Source: Ferrovibrio sp.
Lineage (GTDB): Bacteria > Pseudomonadota > Alphaproteobacteria > Ferrovibrionales > Ferrovibrionaceae
Direction: 5' to 3'
Assembly: GCF_017994015.1 (NCBI RefSeq)
Contig: NZ_JAGOLP010000018.1
Span: forward strand, 1 to 64,000
DNA: 64,000 bases
The notes below the pieces were generated by a model that was given only the letters and a program-made list of their open reading frames with translations, did no database searches and was not told the origin of the DNA. The position numbers and the translations under genes were made by a program. Shown piece after piece: positions 39,364 to 48,415 of the stretch. Within the stretch, counting starts at the first letter, position 1; each line of letters opens with the position of its first letter.

Positions 39364-40134
39364 TCATATTTTGCTGAAATCACCATGGCGGCCGGCACCA
39401 TCGCGGAACCGCGCCGCGCCTGTGATGGCCTCGGCCTCGATGATCGGCCAGCCGCTTTCGGCCTCGCCATGCAAGGCGGAATCCAGCGACAGGGTCCATT
39501 GCTCATAGCTCGACAGCCGGTCGGCAATCATGCAGGCCTGCGGGAATTTAGCGATCTCGGCGGCCATCGCCTCAGCTTCTTGCCGTGCCGTGCCGGCAGG
39601 CACCACACGATTGGCCAGCCCCATCTGCAAGGCTTCATCGGCCGGCACCGGGCGGCCGGTGAGGATCATGTCCAACGCCCGGCTATGGCCGATCAGGCGC
39701 GGCAGCCGCACCGTGCCGCCATCAATCAGCGGCACGCCCCAGCGGCGGCAGAATACCCCGAATGTGGCATCCGCCTCCACCACGCGCAGATCACACCAGC
39801 AGGCCAGTTCCAGCCCGCCGGCCACGGCAAAGCCGGCCACCGCCGCGATCACCGGCTTTGACATGAACAGCCGCGTCGGCCCCATCGGGCCTTCGCTTTC
39901 CGGCGAGGCATCGTTGCGGCGCTCGCCATCGGCCACTGCCTTGAGATCGGCACCGGCGCAGAAATTGCCGCCTTCGCCCCACAGTACCGCCACCCGCGCC
40001 GCGGCATCGGCATCAAATTCCTTGAAGGCCTGGCGCAGGGCATCGGCATGCGGCTTGTCCACCGCATTGCGCGCTTCCGGCCGACTGAGGATCACCGTGG
40101 TGACCGGACCCTGTTTTTCCACGCGCACAGCCAT
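39364..40134 (-). CDS. Enoyl-CoA hydratase/isomerase (crotonase) family protein
   Basis: 256 residues. Crotonase fold: VTTVILSRPEARNAVDKPHADALRQAF, oxyanion-hole segments GEGGNFCAGADLKAVAD and AVAGFAVAGGLELACWCDLRV, then FGVFCRRWGVPLIDGGTVRLPRLIG. The position equal to catalytic Glu144 of rat hydratase falls in RRWGVPL, where the usual E-x-x-L-G-L wording is altered, so hydratase activity is not assured. The start ATG 40134 has GGAGGA upstream. Convergent with mutY (4-base gap). Confidence 0.88.
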   Translation of the reverse strand: MAVRVEKQGPVTTVILSRPEARNAVDKPHADALRQAFKEFDADAAARVAVLWGEGGNFCAGADLKAVADGERRNDASPESEGPMGPTRLFMSKPVIAAVAGFAVAGGLELACWCDLRVVEADATFGVFCRRWGVPLIDGGTVRLPRLIGHSRALDMILTGRPVPADEALQMGLANRVVPAGTARQEAEAMAAEIAKFPQACMIADRLSSYEQWTLSLDSALHGEAESGWPIIEAEAITGAARFRDGAGRHGDFSKI

Positions 40135-40317
40135 CTTTGTTTCCTCCATATTTCAATGCTTTGCGGCAAAGCTATACCTAGGCGAGGCGGGCCAACAACC
40201 TTTATCCGAGACTCTTTCCCGGGATTGTGGAATCCTGTTCGCAGACGGGCCGGTAAAAACCCGCGTCGAGTATTCCCCAGACTGCATTTCTGGCATCTGA
40301 AAACGGGAGGAAAGCGC

Positions 40318-42351
40318 ATGGTAGCCAAACCGCTTGCCAAGCCGCGCGTGGCCGCCCTGGTGGGGCCCTACACCGCCGGCAAGACATCATTGCTCGAAGC
40401 TCTGCTCTTCGCCGCAGGCGCGATCCCGCGCAAAGGCAGTGTTGCCGCCGGCACTTCGCTGGGCGACAACCAGGCCGAAGCGCGCAGCCGGCAGATGACT
40501 ATCGAGCCAAATATCGCGTCTTTCGTATACCTGGGCGAAAGCTGGAGCGTGATCGACTGTCCCGGCTCGGTGGAACTGGCGCAGGATGCCATGGCCGCCT
40601 TGATGGTGGCCGATATCGCCGTGGTGGTGGCCGAACCCGATCCAACCCGCGCCGTGACCCTGGCGCCTTTGCTGCATTTCCTGGATGCGCGCCGCATCCC
40701 GCATCTGCTGTTTGTTAACAAGATGGACAAGAGCAACCTGCTGATGCGCGATCTGCTCGCTGCATTACAGACCGTATCGGCGCGGCCGCTGGTGTTGCGC
40801 GAAGTGCCGATCCGCGATGGCGAGCAGGTGCTGGGCCATGTTGATCTGGTGAGCCAGCGCGCCTATCGCTGGCGTGAGAATACCCCCTCTGACCTGATCG
40901 CCATGCCGGAAAGCCTGCGCCCGCGCGAGGCCGAGGCACGCCAGGGCCTGCTGGAAACCATCGCCGATTTCGACGATGCGCTGCTGGAGCAATTGCTGGA
41001 AGACCGCATCCCGCCGGCCGAGGAAATCTATGCGCAGCTGACCCGCGACCTGCAACAGGACCTGATCGTGCCGGTTTTCTTCGGCTCGGCCGAACATGGC
41101 AACGGCGTGCAGCGGCTGCTGAAAGCCTTGCGCCATGAAGCCCCGGAGCCGGCGCAGACAGCGGCGCGGCTCAGGCTTGATGCAACGGCGGGCTTCAGCG
41201 CCAGCGTGTTCAAGACCCTGCATCAGCCGCATACCGGCAAACTTTCATTATGCCGCATCTGGTCTGGCAGCCTGGCCGAGAATGCACCCCTGAACGGCCG
41301 CCGCATTGCCGGCCTGCTGCGGCCAATGGGCAGCGAGATGCAGAAACTGGCCCTGGCCGAGCCCGGCATGGTGGCAGCCATCGCCAAGCTGGACGAGGCC
41401 AATACCGGCGACCTGATCGGCAGCGATGGCCGCCCGGCGCCGCAGCCCGACTGGCCCGCCGCGCCGGCACCGGTGCTGGCCCTGGCGTTGGCCCCGGCCG
41501 ACCGCAAGGACGAGGTGAAACTTACCGCCGCCTTGCACAAGCTGCTGGAGGAGGATCGCGCCCTGAGCCTGGAGCATGGCGGCGCCTATGGGCAATTGCT
41601 GCTCAAAGGCCAGGGTGAAATCCATCTCAAGCTGGCAGTGGAGCGTTTGCAGCTACGCTTCAATGTTTCGGTGCGCACCACGGCGCCGCTTTGCGCCTAT
41701 CGCGAAACCATCCGCCATGGCGCGCCCTATCATGCCCGCTTCAAGCGCCAGAGCGGCGGCCATGGCCAATTCGCCGATGTGAAGCTGCATATTGATCCGC
41801 AGCCGCGCGGCGCCGGCTATGTCTTTCATAACCGCGTGGTGGGCGGCGCCATTCCGAAAAACTACATCCCGGCAGTGGATGAGGGTATCCGCGAAGCGTT
41901 GCAACGCGGCCCGCTGGGTTTTCCGGTGGTGGATGTGGCGGTCAGCCTGCTGGACGGCCAGTCGCATGCGGTGGATTCCAGCGACCAGGCTTTCCGCACC
42001 GCTGGCGGCATGGCCATGCATGAAGGCCTGCCGAATTGCGGCCCGGTGCTGTTGGAACCGATCCAGGCAGTATGCTTTGCCGTGCCGAATGGCTTTACCG
42101 CCAAGGTGCATGCGATTGTTTCCAGCCGGCGCGGCCATATCCTGGGCATGGCGGCGCGCGAGGGCTGGCCGGGCTGGGACATCATCGATTGCCACATGCC
42201 GGAAGCCGAAATGGCCGGCCTGGCCACCGAACTGCGCTCGGCCACATTGGGCGTCGGCGGCTTCGAGGCGCATTTCGACCATTTGCAGGAATTGAGCGGC
42301 AGGCTGGCCGACCGCGTGGTGGAGGACCGGCGCCGAGCCTTGGCGGCCTAA
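40318..42351 (+). CDS. Elongation factor G-like translational GTPase (divergent paralogue)
   Basis: 677 residues with EF-G domain order: G domain (1-260), domain II (VFKTLHQPHTGKLSLCRIWSG), domain III (GQGEIHLKLAVERLQLRFNV), domain IV (HARFKRQSGGHGQFADVKLHI) and domain V (LEPIQAVCFAVPNGFTAKVHAIVSSRRGHILGM). The P-loop is GPYTAGKT, G4 is NKMD. G3 reads D-C-P-G-S instead of D-T-P-G-H: the catalytic His is Ser84. This is a known alphaproteobacterial EF-G-like group, not the main fusA. ATG 40318 with GGGAGG upstream; the longer frame upstream is not supported. Confidence 0.88.
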   Translation: MVAKPLAKPRVAALVGPYTAGKTSLLEALLFAAGAIPRKGSVAAGTSLGDNQAEARSRQMTIEPNIASFVYLGESWSVIDCPGSVELAQDAMAALMVADIAVVVAEPDPTRAVTLAPLLHFLDARRIPHLLFVNKMDKSNLLMRDLLAALQTVSARPLVLREVPIRDGEQVLGHVDLVSQRAYRWRENTPSDLIAMPESLRPREAEARQGLLETIADFDDALLEQLLEDRIPPAEEIYAQLTRDLQQDLIVPVFFGSAEHGNGVQRLLKALRHEAPEPAQTAARLRLDATAGFSASVFKTLHQPHTGKLSLCRIWSGSLAENAPLNGRRIAGLLRPMGSEMQKLALAEPGMVAAIAKLDEANTGDLIGSDGRPAPQPDWPAAPAPVLALALAPADRKDEVKLTAALHKLLEEDRALSLEHGGAYGQLLLKGQGEIHLKLAVERLQLRFNVSVRTTAPLCAYRETIRHGAPYHARFKRQSGGHGQFADVKLHIDPQPRGAGYVFHNRVVGGAIPKNYIPAVDEGIREALQRGPLGFPVVDVAVSLLDGQSHAVDSSDQAFRTAGGMAMHEGLPNCGPVLLEPIQAVCFAVPNGFTAKVHAIVSSRRGHILGMAAREGWPGWDIIDCHMPEAEMAGLATELRSATLGVGGFEAHFDHLQELSGRLADRVVEDRRRALAA

Positions 42352-42355
42352 GACG

Positions 42356-43879
42356 TCAAAGGCCGAAATATTCCTTGATCTTGCGCTCGGCGGATTTGTC
42401 GCGGCAGCGGTAGCGCACGGCCACGGTGCCGCCATCGTCCACCCGCGCCACCGTGGCATCGGCCTCAAAATTCACCGTCAGCACCGGATTGCGGATACGC
42501 ACATGCAGATGGCAGGGCTGTTCCGGTGCCGGCGGCTGCGGCACCGGGCCAAACACCAGGCCGAGCGGACTCCAGTTGCGCAGGGCATAATGCCGGCCGT
42601 TGTAAGTCACCTTGTCTTCTGGCCCGGCCTGGCTGCGCACCATGCGGCGGCGCTCGGCTTCGGCGGCGGCATCCACGGCAGCCCCCAGGCCGGCCAGGGC
42701 GCGGTTAAACACTTCCTTGCGATGCGGTGCGGCGCTGGAGCGGTTCACCATGCTGCGCAAAGCCGTGGCCAGTTTGCCGCGATCCGCGCCGGCCGGGGCA
42801 AAATCACGCAGGAAATCGCGGTGGTCAAAGGCATAGGCGATGTATTTCATCGCATTCTGCCGCGCCGCGCCGTCTTCCAGCTCCTCATGCAGCCGGAACG
42901 CCTCGGCGACGCGCAGACCCCAGCCCGGCGCCGGCTCGAACAGCGCGATGATTGCCTCCGGGGTTGAGAGCCGGGCATAGCGCCGGTTCAGCGCCGCACG
43001 CACCGCCTCGGCCTGTGCCAGTGCCGGCAGCGGCGCCATCGCCTTGCGCAGGCTGCGCAGGGCGCTCAGTTCATTCGGCGGTTCACCATCATCCAGGCCA
43101 CCATGGGCGGCCAGCAAATGCTGGAAACGATCCACCAGGCCGGCGCGGAAACGCGGCATTTCATGACGCGCCAGCATGCCGGCCAGGCGGCGTTCCAGCC
43201 CGGCCGCCGGCACCGCCAGGGTTTCGGCATCGGGCGCTGCGAAAAGCGGCAATTCCTGGCCCGAGAGCAGCGCCAGGAATTGCTCCAGCCGCGCGCCCAT
43301 ATTGGGTACGGCGCCAAACAAAGCCGGCAAAGCCGCATCGGCTTGCAGGATTTCCGCCAGCAGCGCATCCAGCAACGGCGCCGCAGCCGTTTCGTCGCCC
43401 AGCAGATCAAGACAGAGGCTGGCCTTGGCCGGCCAATCGGCCAGCGGCGCCAGCCAACCGGCCAGCGCCACCATGGCGGGAAACTGCCGCCCAGCCTGCC
43501 AATGCGCGCCCAGTGCCGTCGCGTTTGGCGCCGCCAGATCAGCCGGCATAGCCTGTTCGGCCTGGCGCAGCATCTGGCCGGCCTGGTCCACCAGGTCGTA
43601 TAGTTCCTTCACCCGCTCGCCAACACCGCGCTGGCTGCCGCGCACCTGCACCACGGCCACACGCTGCACCATATTGGCGTAATGCGTGCCGTCATCGGCC
43701 AGGGCGCGGCCATGCGCGGCATGATGGGTCAGTTCCAGCGCCGTGATCCGGCGGCGATCAAGCCAGTTGCGCGCCGCCTGGGCAATCACCTCGCGTGCCG
43801 GTGCCGAGAACACATCCTCACGCAGCCGGCAAATTGCCGAGCCGCCTTCCAGCGGAGAGATGTCGAGTGTGGCCTGCAT
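42356..43879 (-). CDS. Hypothetical protein with PilZ-like C-terminus
   Basis: 507 residues, not recognised as a whole. The first 400 residues are mostly helical and Ala/Leu/Arg-rich, with no signal peptide or membrane segment, so it is cytosolic. The last 90 residues (YNGRHYALRNWSPLGLVFGP...CHLHVRIRN...ADATVARVDD...AERKIKEYFGL) have the strand pattern and N-W-S-P-L-G core of PilZ domains. The first PilZ c-di-GMP motif R-x-x-x-R may be RRRMVR just before, at about residues 400-405. Convergent with the EF-G-like gene, 4-base gap. Confidence 0.72.
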   Translation of the reverse strand: MQATLDISPLEGGSAICRLREDVFSAPAREVIAQAARNWLDRRRITALELTHHAAHGRALADDGTHYANMVQRVAVVQVRGSQRGVGERVKELYDLVDQAGQMLRQAEQAMPADLAAPNATALGAHWQAGRQFPAMVALAGWLAPLADWPAKASLCLDLLGDETAAAPLLDALLAEILQADAALPALFGAVPNMGARLEQFLALLSGQELPLFAAPDAETLAVPAAGLERRLAGMLARHEMPRFRAGLVDRFQHLLAAHGGLDDGEPPNELSALRSLRKAMAPLPALAQAEAVRAALNRRYARLSTPEAIIALFEPAPGWGLRVAEAFRLHEELEDGAARQNAMKYIAYAFDHRDFLRDFAPAGADRGKLATALRSMVNRSSAAPHRKEVFNRALAGLGAAVDAAAEAERRRMVRSQAGPEDKVTYNGRHYALRNWSPLGLVFGPVPQPPAPEQPCHLHVRIRNPVLTVNFEADATVARVDDGGTVAVRYRCRDKSAERKIKEYFGL

Positions 43880-43947
43880 GGCGGCGAGATTAGCCGCAGC
43901 GACAACCTCTCGCTACTCACTGAAACAATCTTGCAACCTGAATTAGA

Positions 43948-46227
43948 TTAATCAGCAAACACATTCTGCGGGTTACGCGGCGCCGGATTGATGCCACGAC
44001 CCATCAGGGTCAGCACCGCCTGGAATTTGCGCTGCAAATCCTGGCTGGCATCGCGCGCTTCACGCTGGTTGCGGATCACTTTGGGGGTGAGCATCACCAT
44101 CAGTTCGGTGCGGCTGGAAGCATTGCCCTTGGTGCCAAAAAGTGGGCCGATGATCGGCAGGCTATGCAGCCCGGGCAGGCCACGGTCGGTGACGCTCTGG
44201 CCATCGCGGATCAGGCCGCCCAGCACCACGGTTTCACCGCTGGATACGGCCACGGTGGAAACGATGCGGCGCTGGTTGATGGTGGGCGACTGGATCGTGG
44301 CGCCGGCAACCGGCTGGCTCACATCGCTGACCTCCTGGGCGATTTCCAGCGTTACCAGCCCGGACGCATTCACCCGCGGCACCACTTCCAGCATCACGCC
44401 GGTATCGCGGTAATCGATGGCATTGGCGATATTGGTGGAATTGCCGGTGGGCGTGACGCTGCCGCTCGGCGCCGCCACCACTGACTGGGTGATGATCGGC
44501 ACCGCGCTGCCCACCTGGAGCCGCGCCACCTGGTTATCCAGCACCAGCAGCGAAGGCGACGAGATCATGTTGAGTTCGGTGATCGAGGACAACGCATCCA
44601 GCACCACGCGCGGCGTGCCGCCCCGGGTGAGAAACAGCGAAAAGCCACCGGCATTGGCGCCGGCGGCATCCAGCGACGAGACCAGACCCGCCGGCAAGGC
44701 CGGCCGCGCGACAGCATTCAGCACACCGGCCACGCCGGTCGATTCGTTGAACGGGTCGCCATTGAGATAATATTGCACGCCGAAACGCAGCGTGTCATTC
44801 AGCGCCACTTCCACGATGCTGGCCTCGATCAGCACCTGCAACGGCACCAGATCAAGCTTCGACAGCGTTTCCTCAATCGACTGGTATTCGCTCGGCGTCG
44901 CCAGTGCCAGAATGGCGTTATTGGCTTCGTCGGCAAAAATCCGCACGCCGCCTTCGCCCTCGCCCGGCGCCCCCGATTGGGCGTTGCGCACCTGGCCCAG
45001 CAGCCCGCTTGGATCATTCGGCTGGCCGCGTGCCGTGAGTGCCGGCGCCGCCATGGCCGGCCGGCCCAGCGCGGCATTGCCGGTGGACAGCGACTGACTA
45101 CCGAGAGACTGGCCGCGGGCCGGCGCGGCATTGCCACCGCCATCACCCAGGCCATAGATGCCGCGCAGGGTGCGGGCCACCGAAGCCGCCTTGCCATTCT
45201 GCATGTAATACACGAACAGGCGGCGCTGCGCGGCATTGCGGGTGCGATCAAGCCGGGCGATCCAGTTGCGCGCTTCCTCGATGTAACGCGGCTGCGCCGT
45301 GATCACCATGATGGCATTCATGCGCTCGATCGGGATGATGCGCACGGCGCCATCCAGCATGCCGGATTTGCCGCTCTGAAACAGGTTTTCCAGTTCCAGC
45401 GCCAGCGTGCCGGCATCGGCATTGAGCAGGCTTTCAAGCAGCACGGTCTGGCCGATCAACTGGTCGATATCGAAGACCTGGATTGTCTCCGCCGCCAGCC
45501 TGAGCTCATTAGCCGAACCCTGCACCACCACCAGCGAGCGCGCCGCATCGGTGAGCAGCACGCGGCTTTCGCCCACCACCGGCTTGAGGATTTTGCCCAT
45601 TTCATCAGCCGAGACAAAACGCAGCGGGAAAACCCGCACCGTGCCGCTGCCGCCTGCACTGCTTGGTGTGCGCGGCGCGGATAGCCCGCTGCCGGATGCC
45701 ACCACACCGGCGCGGCTGACGCGGTAGACGCCGCCGGCCGCACTCAGCGCCAGATCGTTGGCGCGCAGCAGGCTTTCCAAAGCCGGCAGCAATTGCTCGC
45801 GGGTGAGCGGGCTGTTGGTGCGGAACGTCACCCGGCCCTGCACATCCGGATCGATGGTATAGGTCAGCCGCAGCAGGTCGCGCAGCACCACCTGCGCCAC
45901 CTCGCGCACATCGGCATCCTCAAAATTCAGCGTGATATCGCCGGCCGGCCTCGGAGTCGCCGCTGCTGCCGGCCCGCGCCCGCCCAAAGTGGTCACCTGG
46001 CTCTGCGTGCCGGCGCCGCGATACACCTCGGCGATCTTGCCGGACTGCTGCCCTGGATTGGCCGGGCGCACCGGGCCGGAAACCCGATCATTCTGCGCCG
46101 CTGCCTGCGGCGGCAGGCGCGGCTGGCTGGCGGGCTGCTGCTGCTGCTCGACAGTGCAGCCGGCCAGACCGGCCAGCAGCAGCATCATGGCAACAAAGGC
46201 GCGGAAATGGGGGCGGTGGATCAACAT
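43948..46227 (-). CDS. gspD: Type II secretion secretin GspD (lipoprotein form)
   Basis: 759 residues, the outer-membrane channel of the T2SS. It carries a lipoprotein signal (FVAMMLLLAGLAGC), so it is probably lipid-anchored and self-piloting. N0 is DITLNFEDADVREVAQVVLRDLLRLTYTIDP; N1-N3 follow (VRVFPLRFVSADEMGKILKPVVG; RIIPIERMNAIMVITAQPRYIEEA). The secretin core has LIEASIVEVALNDTLRFGVQYYLNG, MISSPSLLVLDNQVARLQVGSAVPI and VSSGETVVLGGLIRD. ATG 46227 is preferred over GTG 46236. Last gene of the operon. Confidence 0.95.
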   Translation of the reverse strand: MLIHRPHFRAFVAMMLLLAGLAGCTVEQQQQPASQPRLPPQAAAQNDRVSGPVRPANPGQQSGKIAEVYRGAGTQSQVTTLGGRGPAAAATPRPAGDITLNFEDADVREVAQVVLRDLLRLTYTIDPDVQGRVTFRTNSPLTREQLLPALESLLRANDLALSAAGGVYRVSRAGVVASGSGLSAPRTPSSAGGSGTVRVFPLRFVSADEMGKILKPVVGESRVLLTDAARSLVVVQGSANELRLAAETIQVFDIDQLIGQTVLLESLLNADAGTLALELENLFQSGKSGMLDGAVRIIPIERMNAIMVITAQPRYIEEARNWIARLDRTRNAAQRRLFVYYMQNGKAASVARTLRGIYGLGDGGGNAAPARGQSLGSQSLSTGNAALGRPAMAAPALTARGQPNDPSGLLGQVRNAQSGAPGEGEGGVRIFADEANNAILALATPSEYQSIEETLSKLDLVPLQVLIEASIVEVALNDTLRFGVQYYLNGDPFNESTGVAGVLNAVARPALPAGLVSSLDAAGANAGGFSLFLTRGGTPRVVLDALSSITELNMISSPSLLVLDNQVARLQVGSAVPIITQSVVAAPSGSVTPTGNSTNIANAIDYRDTGVMLEVVPRVNASGLVTLEIAQEVSDVSQPVAGATIQSPTINQRRIVSTVAVSSGETVVLGGLIRDGQSVTDRGLPGLHSLPIIGPLFGTKGNASSRTELMVMLTPKVIRNQREARDASQDLQRKFQAVLTLMGRGINPAPRNPQNVFAD

Positions 46228-46280
46228 GCTCGGCACCTTAAGCGGAATCCCTGATATGGCACAATTTTCTTTTCGCTCTG

Positions 46281-46775
46281 CTATCTGGCATGGCGCAACG
46301 CCACGGTCTGGCTTTCGCTGCCGCGCATCAGGGTGAGATCAGCTTCGCCCACCTGTGTTATGCGCCAATCCTCCAGCATATCGCCCGCCGCCAGCAAGCG
46401 GCTGGCACCACCAGCCAGCGGCGCCAGCAAAGCCGAGCGGCGCCCGCCACTGCCGACAATGCCGAGCAGCCGATAACGCCCCAGCACCAGCGGTGCGCCA
46501 TCCTGCGGCGGCGCCGTTGCTGGCTTGGCGGCCGGCTGGCGCAGGCTTTCAAACAAGGGCCGCCGCATGGTTTCGCGCAGGCTATCCAGCGGCGGCAGGG
46601 GCAAAGCCACCGGCGCCTCGGCTGGTGGCGTTTTTATGCTGGCCGGCAAATCCGTTCTTGGCATCAGCCAGGGCCAGGCTGCCAAAGCAAGGCAGAATGC
46701 CGCCAGCAAGAGCGGAAATGGCCGCAACGGCGCCCGGCGCGGCACAGGCAGCATGGCAGAACGAATCTCGCTCAT
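46281..46775 (-). CDS. GspC/GspN-like type II secretion protein
   Basis: 164 residues. One N-terminal transmembrane helix (FPLLLAAFCLALAAWPWLM), a Pro-rich linker, then LRETMRRPLFESLRQP and a small beta domain YRLLGIVGSGGRRSALLAPLAGGASRLLAAGDMLEDWRITQVGEADLTL. This is the pattern of the GspC homology region that links the inner-membrane platform to GspD; there is no PDZ domain. It overlaps the gspM-like gene by 4 bases and lies just before gspD. Confidence 0.75.
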   Translation of the reverse strand: MSEIRSAMLPVPRRAPLRPFPLLLAAFCLALAAWPWLMPRTDLPASIKTPPAEAPVALPLPPLDSLRETMRRPLFESLRQPAAKPATAPPQDGAPLVLGRYRLLGIVGSGGRRSALLAPLAGGASRLLAAGDMLEDWRITQVGEADLTLMRGSESQTVALRHAR

Positions 46776-47281
46776 TCGGGATACCGGTATGCGCGCAGGT
46801 CGAGCGTGGCATCCAGCCGCATCGCCGCGCCATCAGCGGGTTTGCCGGCCTGGCGCAGCAACAGCCCTTCCACCAGCAGAGCCGGCTTGCTGGCTTCGAT
46901 GGCATGCAGCGCCTCCTGCAAACCGGCAGAATCGGCATTGAACTGCGCCCGCAGCAGCACGGCGCCGTCGTCTGCAATGCCGGTTACCGGCCGGGGCTGC
47001 AACGCCACCACCTGGCCGCCGGCACCTTCCACCACGCTTTTGATGAAATCGAGTAAACCGGCCTGCGCCACCGCCTCGCTGGCACCGCGCACCAGCAGCG
47101 CCGGATCGCTCGCGGCCGACGAACCCGGCTGCTGTGCCTCACGCCGCAGCAAGGCGGCTTCCAGGCGCAAAGCTTCCAGTTCAGCAGCCAGCAGGCGGTA
47201 TTGCCCAAAGCCGAGCTGCGCCACCAAACCAAAGGCAAAGATCAGGCCAAGCAGGATCAGGCTGGGCAGCAGGCGGTTCAT
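46772..47281 (-). CDS. gspM: Type II secretion protein GspM (GspMb-type)
   Basis: 169 residues. N-terminal transmembrane helix (LPSLILLGLIFAFGLVAQLGF), coiled-coil (RLLAAELEALRLEAALLRREAQ), then a ferredoxin-like domain: LLDFIKSVVEGAGGQVVALQPRPV, AVLLRAQFNADSAGLQEALHAIEASKPALLVEGLLLR. This matches the short GspMb family rather than E. coli-type GspM. It partners GspL in the inner-membrane platform. It overlaps the GspL-like gene by 4 bases. Confidence 0.82.
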   Translation of the reverse strand: MNRLLPSLILLGLIFAFGLVAQLGFGQYRLLAAELEALRLEAALLRREAQQPGSSAASDPALLVRGASEAVAQAGLLDFIKSVVEGAGGQVVALQPRPVTGIADDGAVLLRAQFNADSAGLQEALHAIEASKPALLVEGLLLRQAGKPADGAAMRLDATLDLRAYRYPE

Positions 47282-48360
47282 GGCGCCCCCCCGGCAGGCT
47301 TCAGCAGCAAAGCAAAATGGAAGCGTTCGCGGCCCGAGGCGGCGTCGCGGGTCACCGGGGTCAGGAAACGCACGCCGGCCAGCATCGGCATGGCTTCCAG
47401 CAGCGGCACCAAGGCGGTGGCGGCACGCGCCTGGCCAACAATCTCGATCTGACCATCAGCAAGATTGAGCTGTGTCAGCCAGGCATCATCCGGCAGAGCG
47501 CGGGTCAATGCCTCCAGCACCAGCACGGCAGCCGGCCGCGCTGCCTGCAAGGCTTGCAGCTTTTGCAGCCGCTGCGCCGCCGCAGTTTGCAGCCCGCGCA
47601 CAGGTTCGGCGGCCTGCCGCGCGGCCAGTTGCGCGCGCAAAGCCGCACTCTCGGCCTGCACTTGCCGGCTTTGCCAGGCCAGATGCAGAAATGGCGAGGC
47701 CAGCGCGGCAGCCAGGGCCAGAAGCGCCAGAATCCAGGCGGCGCGGTTTGCCAGCCGGCGCGGCGGCAGCGGGCGCAAATCAGCAGCGCGGGCAGCGCCG
47801 GGCAGCAGGTTCAGCCGGGTGAAAACCACCGCCTCGCCGGAGCCGATCACCCGATCCGGGCGCAGGCCAAACCCGGCAAGCCGTTGCAACACTGCTTCAA
47901 TGGCAGCCCGTGGTGCCATCTGCAGCAAAACGCGCAAACCCGGCCGGCCGGCGGCCAGCAGCACGTGGCCATGGCAAAGCTGGTTCAACGGCAGCGGCGC
48001 CAGGCGTTCCAGTTCAAACGGCAATAGCGCCGGCAGCGCACGCGCCGCGGCGTTGGGCAGGGTCAATTCCGTGCTCAGCACGGCATCATCACCAAGCCGC
48101 AGCACAATTTCATCCAATGGCCGGGCGGCCAGACTGCGCAACGCCGCCACCGCCGCCGCCTCATCAAGCGCCAAAACCTGGCGTGAGCCGGCACGGTGGC
48201 CATCAAAAAACTGCGCCACGATACGGTCGCCGGCCAGATCAAGCAGCAGGCGCTGTGGCTCAAAACCGCAGAGCCGGCGCAACGGCGCCGGCAAAGCCCC
48301 GCCCAGGCTGCGCAAGGCCGCCGGTATATCTGCGAGCGTGGCTGTGCGCCCCATCGCCAT
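47278..48360 (-). CDS. gspL: Type II secretion protein GspL (PilM/PilN-like)
   Basis: 360 residues. The N-terminal cytosolic part (1-210) is an actin-like PilM/GspL fold (LDEIVLRLGDDAVLSTELTLPNAAARALPALLPFELERLAP). One transmembrane helix, AAWILALLALAAALASPFLHLAW, precedes a PilN-like periplasmic part with a coiled-coil and ALTRALPDDAWLTQLNLADGQIEIVGQARAATAL. It would connect GspE to the platform. The start at ATG 48360 has GGGGGAA eight bases upstream; the frame extends into gspK, which is not supported. Confidence 0.85.
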   Translation of the reverse strand: MAMGRTATLADIPAALRSLGGALPAPLRRLCGFEPQRLLLDLAGDRIVAQFFDGHRAGSRQVLALDEAAAVAALRSLAARPLDEIVLRLGDDAVLSTELTLPNAAARALPALLPFELERLAPLPLNQLCHGHVLLAAGRPGLRVLLQMAPRAAIEAVLQRLAGFGLRPDRVIGSGEAVVFTRLNLLPGAARAADLRPLPPRRLANRAAWILALLALAAALASPFLHLAWQSRQVQAESAALRAQLAARQAAEPVRGLQTAAAQRLQKLQALQAARPAAVLVLEALTRALPDDAWLTQLNLADGQIEIVGQARAATALVPLLEAMPMLAGVRFLTPVTRDAASGRERFHFALLLKPAGGAP

Positions 48361-48415
48361 AAAAACATTCCCCCAAATCCCAGCGCAGGCTATCGCCCCG
48401 GCCGGATGCGGGCAA

